From Helicobacter sp. (lineage in GTDB: Bacteria > Campylobacterota > Campylobacteria > Campylobacterales > Helicobacteraceae): DNA of 21,974 bases. Shown one piece after another: positions 1 to 6,804 of this stretch. The stretch covers positions 1 to 21,974 of the forward strand of contig NZ_JAFLSB010000027.1 in assembly GCF_022511165.1 (NCBI RefSeq). The letters are read 5' to 3'. A model generated the notes under the pieces. The model worked only from the letters and a program-made list of their open reading frames with translations, was not told where the DNA came from and did not search any database. Position 1 is the first letter of the stretch; the number at the start of each line of letters is the position of its first letter. Made by a program: the position numbers and the translations under genes.

Positions 1-380
1 CCGTTATATTTCTTTGCTAATTCCTCATAGGCTCTTTTATATTGAATCATAAAATTTTCTTGGCTTCTTGTTACATCAGGATTAATGATAAAATATGGCT
101 CAAAATGTTTATCCTCTAAAAGCTTTTCAAAAAGAGAAAAATTTTGGCAACTTGCCACATACATTTGCAAAAATGCCACCTTAATACACGGCTTTTGTCT
201 TATAGCTTGGATTTGAGATGCTATCTTTTTGTGTATATAAGCGGACTTTAGCCGTATTTTAATGTTTTTTCTAACCTCTCTAAAAGCACGCCACTTTACT
301 CTAAGCCACGAATTTTTCGTAGCTTGTTTATATTTGCGCCATTTTGCTCTTAAATAAGAATTTTTATCCAAAATTGACAT
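1..380 (-). CDS. CDP-glycerol/CDP-ribitol phosphotransferase-like protein, N-terminal part (runs off the left edge)
   Basis: About 126 residues are visible; the rest lies outside the window. ATG at 380-378 is preceded by an AGGAG ribosome site inside the end of the dehydrogenase gene, and only two bases separate the genes, so they are translationally coupled. Residues 1-60 are strongly basic and contain two 16-residue repeats (8-23 and 24-39, pattern LRxKWR...KN). From about residue 65 the pattern VAFLQMYV...FSLFEKLLED...F.PYFIINPDV resembles the N-terminal domain of the TagB/TagF/SpsB family (Glyphos_transf, PF04464), enzymes that move glycerol- or ribitol-phosphate from a CDP carrier onto teichoic acid or capsule. 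The basic head could bind the inner membrane, as those enzymes are peripheral membrane proteins. The upstream cytidylyltransferase and reductase fit this role. Catalytic residues are beyond the edge, so the family call is probable, not certain; another glycosyltransferase family is the alternative. Confidence 0.62.
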   Translation of the reverse strand, partial: MSILDKNSYLRAKWRKYKQATKNSWLRVKWRAFREVRKNIKIRLKSAYIHKKIASQIQAIRQKPCIKVAFLQMYVASCQNFSLFEKLLEDKHFEPYFIINPDVTRSQENFMIQYKRAYEELAKKYN

Positions 381-382
381 TA

Positions 383-997
383 CTATCTCCTCACATCAAT
401 AATCTGTCCATTAAGATTTGAAAGCAAGGTGCAAAGCGTAGCACGAGCAACCTCATTTGGACTAAGCAGACTTTCCTCTGGCTCTTTGCCAAAATTTGCA
501 CTCCTCATTGGTGTATGTGTCCTTGCGGGATTAATGATATTTACCTTTACATTAGTAGCTTTAAGCTCTTCGCTTAGTGCTTGTCCAAGATTGACTATCG
601 CGGCTTTAGTAGAGGAATATATAGAATATAAAGCCCTTCCCCTTGTGTAAGAGCTTGAGCTAAAAAGAGCTATGCTTGTGCTATGAGGATTTTTAAGCAA
701 ATAAGGCAAGCTTGCTTTGATGATATGCAGTGAACCAATATAATTGACATCAATTTCTTTTTTTATATCATCTATGCTACGACTTTGTAATGTACCAAGC
801 TTTAAAACACCAGCACAATTTACAACAAAGTCAATTTTCTTGCATTGTTTATAGATTTTTTTGAGTGCAGAAGAGACAGAGCTAAAAGAAGTAATATCAC
901 AGCCATTTGAAGTAGAAAGGGCAAAAGCGGAGGCATTATAACAGGAGGCAATCTCTACAATAGCCTTGCCAATACCACTTGTGCCACCAAAAACCAC
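383..997 (-). CDS. Short-chain dehydrogenase/reductase, Bcs1 C-terminal-domain type, start removed by the poly-G frame
   Basis: A Rossmann-fold SDR with the cofactor motif GGTSGIG near the N terminus, NCAG in place of NNAG, a serine-rich strand (FSSSS) and the catalytic YSSTK. By context it would reduce a ketose phosphate such as ribulose 5-phosphate to the alditol phosphate with NAD(P)H before CDP activation; this substrate is inferred. The earliest start codon in frame is GTG at 997, which cuts off part of the first beta strand: the codons just upstream read Y-V-I-V in the same frame and continue open through the G tract to a stop at 1060-1058, with no ATG, GTG or TTG. At 204 residues it is shorter than a full SDR domain of about 230. 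This suggests that the natural product is a fusion with the cytidylyltransferase upstream, formed when the G tract has 10 or 13 bases. As it stands, it may be translated poorly from GTG or only after slippage. Confidence 0.8.
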   Translation of the reverse strand: MVFGGTSGIGKAIVEIASCYNASAFALSTSNGCDITSFSSVSSALKKIYKQCKKIDFVVNCAGVLKLGTLQSRSIDDIKKEIDVNYIGSLHIIKASLPYLLKNPHSTSIALFSSSSYTRGRALYSIYSSTKAAIVNLGQALSEELKATNVKVNIINPARTHTPMRSANFGKEPEESLLSPNEVARATLCTLLSNLNGQIIDVRR

Positions 998-999
998 TA

Positions 1000-1737
1000 T
1001 TACATACCCCCCCCCCCCGACAACTTCTCTAAGGCTACTTGAGGTGCAGGGGTGGTTTTAATTTGTAAAAGCTTATCGGCTAAGCACATATCTTGAGAAT
1101 AGGTAATTTTTATATTCTCGTTTTCTCCTTGTATAACAAAAACTTCTCCTAAATTGTATTTCAAAATAAGCCCACAATCATCAGTAAAATCATCATCATT
1201 GATTGCTAATTGATGAGCCTTTTTAATAAGTGAGAGTTTGAAGCATTGAGGTGTTTGCCCACACATCAACCTATCTCTTTTAGGAATATTGGTAATAAAT
1301 GAATTAGGAGAAACTTCTATAATCGTATCTGTGGCGGGTATGGCTACATCTATGGCATTATGATATGAAAGTGCCTCAAGGCATTTTGAGATAATATTCT
1401 GGGATAAAAATGGTCTCACACAATCGTGTATTAGCACATTTGCTTCTGTATCTTTAATTGAGTTTATGCCAATAAAAGAGCTTTCTTTACGCGTTTTTCC
1501 ACCATTAAGAATCTTTGTAATTTTTGTATAATGATTTTTGAGAATTATTTCTTCAATAAAAAATCTATATTCCCATAAAATAACAAGGATTATTTCATCA
1601 ATTTGTGGGGCTTTTTCAAAAACCTCTATAGTGTGTTCTAAGATACTTTTTCCTGCGATTCTTTGAAATTGTTTAGGGAGAGAAGCCCCCATTCTCGCCC
1701 CCACTCCACTCGCTAAAATGATTGCATAATTTTTCAT
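1000..1737 (-). CDS. IspD/TarI-like cytidylyltransferase (probable CDP-alditol synthase)
   Basis: A 245-residue nucleotidyltransferase: N-terminal ILASGVGARMG with the Lys of LPKQF (CTP binding), HDCVRPF, NIPKRDRL, GQTPQCF, DDCGL and NENIKIT, as in IspD and in the TarI/Bcs1 CDP-ribitol synthases. Helicobacter and Campylobacter usually make isoprenoids with a fused IspDF, and here the neighbours are a reductase and a CDP-alditol transferase, so ribitol- or glycerol-phosphate is a likelier substrate than methylerythritol phosphate. The ATG at 1737 places the nucleotide loop where the family has it; an in-frame TTG at 1830 would add 31 residues unlike the family and overlaps a terminator. The ribosome site is weak. 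The last codons run through the G12 tract and give a tail SGGGGM before TAA at 1002-1000. One more G, or two fewer, would carry this frame into the dehydrogenase. Confidence 0.82.
   Translation of the reverse strand: MKNYAIILASGVGARMGASLPKQFQRIAGKSILEHTIEVFEKAPQIDEIILVILWEYRFFIEEIILKNHYTKITKILNGGKTRKESSFIGINSIKDTEANVLIHDCVRPFLSQNIISKCLEALSYHNAIDVAIPATDTIIEVSPNSFITNIPKRDRLMCGQTPQCFKLSLIKKAHQLAINDDDFTDDCGLILKYNLGEVFVIQGENENIKITYSQDMCLADKLLQIKTTPAPQVALEKLSGGGGM
1007..1018 (-). repeat. Homopolymeric G12 tract (C12 on plus strand), probable phase-variation switch
   Basis: Twelve consecutive C on the plus strand, G on the coding strand, span the junction of the cytidylyltransferase and dehydrogenase genes. 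Tracts of this length slip during replication in Helicobacter and Campylobacter and commonly switch surface-glycan genes. Reading codons by hand: 12 G gives stop ATG-TAA at once; 11 G gives a stop about 28 codons past the tract; 10 or 13 G joins the two frames as KLS-G(n)-YVIVVFGG. The tract length in reads from a clonal culture may be mixed. Confidence 0.85.
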
Positions 1738-1784
1738 TTTTGCTTTCACTCTATCTCCAAAAAAGTATTTAAAATTACCGCTGG

Positions 1785-1804
1785 ATTCTATTGCAAGGAT
1801 TCTA
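1785..1804 (-). promoter_or_regulatory. Candidate promoter of the CDP-alditol module (two TAGAAT boxes)
   Basis: Two TAGAAT -10-like boxes occur in tandem on the minus strand at 1804-1799 and 1790-1785, between the terminator of the upstream gene and the ATG at 1737. The nearer one would start a transcript around 1778. No -35 box is clear, as is usual in this group. TAGAATC is a frequent word in this window, which weakens the call. Confidence 0.3.
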
Positions 1805-1820
1805 AAAATTTGATAAAAAC

Positions 1821-1847
1821 AAAAAAGCAAGGAGTATAGCCCTTTGC
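1821..1847 (-). terminator. Rho-independent terminator after the class V aminotransferase gene
   Basis: On the minus strand GCAAAGGG (1847-1840) pairs with CTCCTTGC (1834-1827) around a 5-base loop, with one A-C mismatch and one G-T pair, followed by six T (1826-1821). It lies about 60 bases after the TAA of the gene at 1909-3054 and separates the pycB side from the glycan module. Confidence 0.5.
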
Positions 1848-1908
1848 AAGAAAAATTTTTATTAAAACTCCTTAAGTAAAACTTATGCTTTACAAAATCA
1901 TAGAGATT

Positions 1909-3054
1909 CTAGCCTTGTGCAATATATTTAATCGCCCTAACAATGCGCTTCATTTGCTCTAAGTCATTAAATGCCCCTACGCTTAGACGCACACTTCCTC
2001 CATTCTCAAAACTTCCTATGCTTTTATGCGTAAGTGGCGAGCAGTGTAGCCCTGTGCGCACCAAAATACCAAACTCTCTATCAAGCCTTAACCCCACATT
2101 TGAAGGCGAAAGTCCTTGAATATTAAAGGCAAGATTCCCTACGCATTCCCCCTCAACCTCATATATTTTTATATGCTTCAATGCGCTTAGCTCTTCATAG
2201 AGATATTGACGCAACATCATTTGATGAGTATGCAAAGCCTCCATACCACATTCTTTAATCCACCCCAAACTTGCTCTAAGTCCAGCAATAGCACACATAT
2301 TTGGTGTGCCGCTCTCATATTTATCAGGCAATATATCAGGCTGTGCTATCTCTTCACTCAATGACCCACTCCCCCCTTGCATAAAACTATCAAGCTGCTT
2401 TTCATCAAAATGTGGGTTAAGGCTCATAAAGCCAAGCGCACTTGGAGCATATAAGCCCTTATGACAGGAAGCACAAATAATATCCGCATCAGTTGCACTA
2501 AGAGGCAAATGCCCTACCGCTTGAGAAGCATCAAGGATAAAGATTACATTATATGCCTTACAGAGATGATAGAGGTGTTGGATAGGCAATATTGCACCAC
2601 TTACATTATTTGCATACACGCATATAAAAGCCCGAGCGCCCTTGAGTTTAGATTCTAAATCCTGCATATCAAGCTTACAAGTTGATGAAGCTTGGATAAA
2701 CTCAACATCAATATTATATTTACATCTCAAAGCTTCAAGCGGACGCGCCACACTATTATGCTCTAATGTCGTACTCACAACCCTATCGCCACTTTTTAGC
2801 AAACCATATAAGGCGCTATTAAGCATACTTGTAGCATTTGCACCAAATATGATACGCCCCTCATTTGGCTGATTGAGTAACTCCGCCAAACCTACACGCG
2901 CCTCATAAAGAATCTGCCCAGATGCGATAGAAAGCCTATGCGCACTCCTTGCGGGAGATGCTCCCACACAGCACAAATAATCCTTTACCGCTTCAATAAC
3001 GCATTGTGGCTTAGGAAAAGAAGTAGCGGCATTATCGACATAAATCATTGCCAT
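1909..3054 (-). CDS. Class V aminotransferase, cysteine desulfurase-like (EF2568-type family)
   Basis: A PLP enzyme of 381 residues. It opens with MIYVDNAATSFPKP, has the glycine/asparagine-rich ANATSMLNSAL, T-x-EHNSV, the PLP aspartate in LDASQAVGHL (D175), the Schiff-base lysine in SCHKGLYAPSALGF (K199) and a persulfide-type cysteine in RTGLHCSP (C338). The pattern GGSGSLSEE...PDILPDKYESGTPN is typical of the family called am_tr_V_EF2568 (TIGR01977), related to SufS/CsdA, whose members could act as cysteine desulfurase or selenocysteine lyase but have no settled role. Helicobacter normally uses a separate NifS for Fe-S assembly, so this is probably an extra enzyme. It lies 32 bases after pycB and is likely co-transcribed with it. 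ATG at 3054 (GGAAG four bases upstream) and ATG at 3048 are both possible starts. Confidence 0.85.
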   Translation of the reverse strand: MAMIYVDNAATSFPKPQCVIEAVKDYLCCVGASPARSAHRLSIASGQILYEARVGLAELLNQPNEGRIIFGANATSMLNSALYGLLKSGDRVVSTTLEHNSVARPLEALRCKYNIDVEFIQASSTCKLDMQDLESKLKGARAFICVYANNVSGAILPIQHLYHLCKAYNVIFILDASQAVGHLPLSATDADIICASCHKGLYAPSALGFMSLNPHFDEKQLDSFMQGGSGSLSEEIAQPDILPDKYESGTPNMCAIAGLRASLGWIKECGMEALHTHQMMLRQYLYEELSALKHIKIYEVEGECVGNLAFNIQGLSPSNVGLRLDREFGILVRTGLHCSPLTHKSIGSFENGGSVRLSVGAFNDLEQMKRIVRAIKYIAQG

Positions 3055-3086
3055 ACTACTTCCATTTTAATATTTAAGATTCAAGG

Positions 3087-4886
3087 CTATCCAAGAAGCA
3101 TAATGGCTGCATCACTTCCCACTTGCACCCCAACCTTAGCATAAATCTCCTTTACCACGCCATTAATAGGAGCAAGCACCTCATTTTCCATTTTCATTGC
3201 TTCGACAATCGCAAGTGTATCGCCCTGCTTCACTCTATCGCCTACTTTTACTCTAAGCCTTGTAAGTGTGCCCGGCATTGGCGACTTAGCGTGTCCGGGA
3301 GCTGTTGCTTGAGGCAAACTTCCAGCTTTTTGTTCTTTAGGTGCTTTAACTTCTACTTCAGGATTCACACTCTCAACAAAAACCTCTTTGAGCTCACCAT
3401 CAACGCGGATAAAAAATGGTCGCACCTCATCTGTTTTCTCACCACTTCCCTCAATTTTAATCGCATAATGCTCGCCATTGACAACAACCTCAAATTCTTT
3501 AGGCAATTTACTATCGCATTTTTCCTCAAAACTCTCTAATGCTTCAGGCTTAAGAGCATTTGCATTGCGCTCTTTTAAGAAAGTCTCGGCAATAGAGCCA
3601 AACATCGCAAAAGAAATAACATCTTGAGGACTTTTTGCAAAAGCTGCGCTTTCCTTTTTTGCTTTTTGCAATTCAGGTTTAAGCAAATCCGCTGGACGCA
3701 CGCTTATCATCTCTTCACCCTCGCTAAGCACTTTTTTTATTAATGCCTTACTTAATGGCGCAGGTGTGCGCCCATAAAGCCCTTTTACTACATTGCGCGT
3801 TTCAGTCGTAATCGTTTTGTATCGCTCTCCCATAAGCACATTAAGCACTGCTTGAGTGCCAACAATTTGGCTTGAAGGCGTAACTAAAGGCACATAACCA
3901 AAATCCGCACGAACTTTTGGAATCTCCTGCATCACTTCGTCCATTCGATCAAGCGCATTTTGCTCCCTCAACTGATTTGCCATATTTGAAATCATACCGC
4001 CGGGAATTTGACTAACAAGTACGCGTGTGTCGATTTGATTATATTCAGATTCAAACTTCTTATATTTGCGGCGATTCTTGCGTAGAATCTCTGCAGCCAC
4101 CTCCATAGGGGCTATATCAAGCAGAGTATCCCATTGCGTATCTTTAAGTGTTGCCACCATTGATTGTGTGCAGGGGTGGCTTGTGCCTTCACTTAAAGCA
4201 GAATTTGCCAAATCAAGCACATCAACTCCTGCTTCAACCGCCTTTAAATGCGCTCCAAAGGCAAATCCTGCAGTAGAATGTGTATGCAAACTCAAACTTA
4301 CCCCTATTTCTGCCTTGAGTGCTTTCACAAGCTCATAGGCTGCAAATGGTGTGAGTAACCCTGCCATATCTTTAATCGCAATAGAATCACAACCCATTTT
4401 GACAAGCTCTTTTGCATAACTTACAAATTTCTTTGTTGTATGCACAGGCGAAGTTGTATAACAAATCGCACCTTGAGCGTGTTTGCCATTTTTTTTCACA
4501 CTCTCAATAGCCATTTTTAAATTGCGCGCATCATTAAAAGCATCAAAGATTCTAAAAATATCTATACCCGCTAAGCTTGAGAGGCGCACAAATTCTTGCA
4601 CTACATCATCAGCATAATGCCGATAGCCGATGAGATTCTGCCCACGCAAAAGCATTTGCAATGGCGTTTTCACACATACTTTTTTAAATTCATTCAATCG
4701 CTCAAATGGATCTTCTTTACAATAGCGCAAACAAGTATCATAAGTTGCGCCACCCCATACCTCTAGGCTATTAAAACCAATAGAATCAAAAATCTTTGCT
4801 GCTTCAATCAAATCCTCTGTGCGCATACGCGTAGCCAAAAGGGATTGATGCCCATCTCGCAAACTATTTTCTGTGATTTTTATCAT
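3087..4886 (-). CDS. pycB: Pyruvate carboxylase subunit B (carboxyltransferase plus biotin domain)
   Basis: A 599-residue protein. Residues 1 to about 270 form a carboxyltransferase TIM barrel: the metal aspartate in LRDGHQS (D11), WGGATYD, the carbamylated-type lysine in IAIKDMAG and the metal histidines in LHTHS. The PYC/OADA conserved domain follows (IPGGMISN, PLVTPSSQIVG, YGRTPAPL). A Pro/Ala/Lys-rich linker leads to the biotinyl domain ending in EAMKMENEV (K565 biotinylated). It moves carboxylate from biotin to pyruvate to make oxaloacetate, partnered by a separate biotin carboxylase subunit PycA not seen in this window. The same architecture occurs in oxaloacetate decarboxylase alpha, but no sodium-pump beta or gamma subunit is nearby. 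The ribosome site is AAGG before ATG 4886. A TAAAAT box at 4924-4919 could give it its own promoter. Confidence 0.9.
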   Translation of the reverse strand: MIKITENSLRDGHQSLLATRMRTEDLIEAAKIFDSIGFNSLEVWGGATYDTCLRYCKEDPFERLNEFKKVCVKTPLQMLLRGQNLIGYRHYADDVVQEFVRLSSLAGIDIFRIFDAFNDARNLKMAIESVKKNGKHAQGAICYTTSPVHTTKKFVSYAKELVKMGCDSIAIKDMAGLLTPFAAYELVKALKAEIGVSLSLHTHSTAGFAFGAHLKAVEAGVDVLDLANSALSEGTSHPCTQSMVATLKDTQWDTLLDIAPMEVAAEILRKNRRKYKKFESEYNQIDTRVLVSQIPGGMISNMANQLREQNALDRMDEVMQEIPKVRADFGYVPLVTPSSQIVGTQAVLNVLMGERYKTITTETRNVVKGLYGRTPAPLSKALIKKVLSEGEEMISVRPADLLKPELQKAKKESAAFAKSPQDVISFAMFGSIAETFLKERNANALKPEALESFEEKCDSKLPKEFEVVVNGEHYAIKIEGSGEKTDEVRPFFIRVDGELKEVFVESVNPEVEVKAPKEQKAGSLPQATAPGHAKSPMPGTLTRLRVKVGDRVKQGDTLAIVEAMKMENEVLAPINGVVKEIYAKVGVQVGSDAAIMLLG

Positions 4887-4918
4887 AAAGCCACCCTTAT
4901 TAAATTAGATTATGAGGG

Positions 4919-4924
4919 ATTTTA
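4919..4924 (-). promoter_or_regulatory. Candidate -10 box of pycB
   Basis: TAAAAT on the minus strand lies 33 bases before the pycB ATG in the 71-base gap after yaaA. A start near 4912 would give a leader of about 26 bases. No -35 box or terminator is clear in the gap, so read-through from yaaA is also possible. Confidence 0.3.
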
Positions 4925-4957
4925 GCGCATTTGATATTACAAAAAGTAAAATCGCGT

Positions 4958-5725
4958 CTAAGAGATGATTTCGTAGGTTAATATTGTAGCATTTTGTGTA
5001 TATGTGGCATCAACAAGCTCTATAAAATCAAAATGCAGGGAATGAAGCTCTGCTAATTTATCAATATTTTGCTGCGCTAAATAACGTGCATACAAACCAC
5101 GATAAAATTTTGCATAATGACTCACCCTCTTGCCCTCTTTTAAAAAAACCGCCTGATAATAATGCACACAATTTCTCGCAGGATAGGCTTTGATATAAGC
5201 CTCTGCGCGTAAATCAAGCACCTCATAATCACGCAATGTCTCATCAAGTGTCGCCTTTAAATTTTTATATAACATCTTTAGCTCAAATGCCCCCTTGCCC
5301 TTGCCTTGATGAAGATTATAATAAGGCAAAGGCTCATTGGCTCTTACCATACCAAAAAGATTGCTAAAAATATAGAGATTTTTTCGCAAATACTCTTGTG
5401 AGCGTGAATCTAAATTTGCAAAATCAAGGGCTTTATACCCTACCCCATTATAAAGCCTCACTGCCTCTATTCTTGGGGCTTTGAGGAGATTTTGAGCAAG
5501 AGCAAGGCTTTGCATATCAAGGGTTTTGCTCCCAAAAAGTGTAGCAATCTCACGCTCACTCCCTTTTTGCAAAAATGCCACATACTCACGCACTGCCTGT
5601 GAATCTAAATGTTTTTGAGCTTGCAAATCTTGTGTGTCTTGAGATTTTAAACCTTTTTTAGATTTTTCCATATCACAAGGCTTATTTTTACCCTCACTTG
5701 GGCTAAAGAGGATTTTTATGCTCAT
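4958..5725 (-). CDS. yaaA: YaaA/DUF328 family peroxide-stress protein
   Basis: A 255-residue protein that begins with the family signature ILFSPSEGK, and later has LYNGVGYKALDF, LFGMVRANEPLPYYNLHQGKG and DLRAEAYIKAY, matching the order of conserved blocks in YaaA (YGLLRP..., LASDEYFK...). In E. coli YaaA is an OxyR-regulated DNA-binding protein that lowers intracellular iron during peroxide stress; this role is family knowledge. It lies 12 bases after the cytochrome gene and probably belongs to the pgsA run. The ribosome site is poor (AATAAG), so it may depend on coupling to the gene upstream. Confidence 0.85.
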   Translation of the reverse strand: MSIKILFSPSEGKNKPCDMEKSKKGLKSQDTQDLQAQKHLDSQAVREYVAFLQKGSEREIATLFGSKTLDMQSLALAQNLLKAPRIEAVRLYNGVGYKALDFANLDSRSQEYLRKNLYIFSNLFGMVRANEPLPYYNLHQGKGKGAFELKMLYKNLKATLDETLRDYEVLDLRAEAYIKAYPARNCVHYYQAVFLKEGKRVSHYAKFYRGLYARYLAQQNIDKLAELHSLHFDFIELVDATYTQNATILTYEIIS

Positions 5726-5737
5726 CTTATTATTATA

Positions 5738-6115
5738 TTATCGACTGACAATGTGGCAACTCACACACCCTGCGATAATCCGCCCATAAACCTCAACACT
5801 CTTTAATATATCGCCTTGCTTGAGAAATTTTTCTAGCACTTCTATATTTTCTTCATTCCTATTGACGATTCGATTTGCTACATTCATATCGCGCTTTTGC
5901 TTGAGATATACATTTGAATCAATGCGCCTTAATTGCTTATTAAGCTCCTTAAACTCGCGCAATCCGTCCTCAATCCATACTTTATTAGTATAAAGAAATC
6001 CTCGCTCCATTTGCTCCATTGCATATTCCATATCTTGCATTAATTGCACCATTTGATGATGTGTTTGAGCGAGAACACCGCATACACATAAACCAATCAA
6101 AAACACTATTCTCAT
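5738..6115 (-). CDS. Small periplasmic c-type cytochrome with C-terminal heme site (cytochrome c'-like)
   Basis: A 125-residue protein with a signal peptide (hydrophobic IVFLIGLCVCGVLAQ, cleavage near residue 16), an all-helical Met/Glu/Arg-rich body and one heme-binding CVSCH at C117-C120-H121, nine residues from the end. A four-helix protein with a C-terminal CxxCH recalls cytochrome c', which binds gases such as NO or helps electron transfer, but overall identity to that family cannot be judged by eye. Its ATG overlaps the TAA of the PLP-binding protein gene by one base (TAATG), so translation is coupled. I do not recognise a named orthologue. Function is unknown beyond covalent heme binding in the periplasm. 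Confidence 0.78.
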   Translation of the reverse strand: MRIVFLIGLCVCGVLAQTHHQMVQLMQDMEYAMEQMERGFLYTNKVWIEDGLREFKELNKQLRRIDSNVYLKQKRDMNVANRIVNRNEENIEVLEKFLKQGDILKSVEVYGRIIAGCVSCHIVSR

Positions 6116-6795
6116 TATTTCTCCTCAAAGAGTTTTGAACCAATCCGCACAAGATTTGCACCATAAGCAATAGCGATTTCAAAATCCCCACTCATACCCA
6201 TAGAAAGAATCTTTGCGCCACTAGGCTTCAAACTATCAAATACATCACGAGTAAGTTTAAAACTCTGCTCTATCTTTGCTCTTTCATCAGTATGTGCGCC
6301 GATACTCATTATACCTTCAAGCATAATATTTGGGCAAGTTGTAGCAATTTGCTCATAGAGTTGTTTGGCAGATTCTACGCTCACGCCACTTTTACTTGGC
6401 TCATTGGCAGCATTGACTTGAAGCAATGCTCGTATTTTGCGCTCTCCTTGTTTATACTCCTTAAGTCGCTTTTGCAAGGCAAGGGCGAGTTTAAGAGAAT
6501 CCAAACTATGCAAAAGTGCAGGATTCAAAGAAAGAAGCATATTGATTTTATTTTCCTGCAAATGACCAATAAAATGCCATTCTATGGCTAAATCGTCCAA
6601 ATCTTCACTTTTTGTGCGTAAATCTTGCACTTTATTTTCTCCAAATGCTCTTTGTCCGCATTCATAAAGAGCGCGGACTTGCTCTTTGTTCTGATACTTA
6701 CTTACGGCAACAAGGGAGATGATTTGATGAGGACTATAAGCCAATCGAGCGCGTTCGATTCTGCGCAATATGCGTTCAAGATTTAAAGCTAACAT
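6115..6795 (-). CDS. YggS/PLPBP family pyridoxal phosphate homeostasis protein
   Basis: A 226-residue single-domain PLP protein (alanine racemase N-terminal barrel fold, no second domain). It shows the PLP lysine in AVSKYQ (K33), FGENKVQD, EWHFIGHLQENK, the SKSGV segment, SMGMSGDFEIAI and the phosphate loop VRIGSKLF. Members keep free PLP levels balanced and affect amino acid metabolism; no catalysis is established. ATG 6795 has a good AAGGAG site. It lies nine bases after rseP and overlaps the cytochrome gene by one base. Confidence 0.9.
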   Translation of the reverse strand: MLALNLERILRRIERARLAYSPHQIISLVAVSKYQNKEQVRALYECGQRAFGENKVQDLRTKSEDLDDLAIEWHFIGHLQENKINMLLSLNPALLHSLDSLKLALALQKRLKEYKQGERKIRALLQVNAANEPSKSGVSVESAKQLYEQIATTCPNIMLEGIMSIGAHTDERAKIEQSFKLTRDVFDSLKPSGAKILSMGMSGDFEIAIAYGANLVRIGSKLFEEK

Positions 6796-6804
6796 ATGCT
6801 CTCC

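Noticed and set aside
1000..1737. Naming this gene ispD of the MEP isoprenoid pathway
   Set aside because: The group normally has a fused IspDF elsewhere, and the neighbours are a reductase and a CDP-alditol-type transferase.
1738..1830. N-terminal extension of the cytidylyltransferase from TTG 1830
   Set aside because: The added residues do not resemble any IspD-like start, and the region overlaps a terminator hairpin and the candidate promoters; ATG 1737 fits the family.
3123..3539. Long plus-strand frame opposite pycB
   Set aside because: It lies wholly antisense to the linker and biotin domain of a clear gene, has no ribosome site, and its composition is that of a mirror frame.
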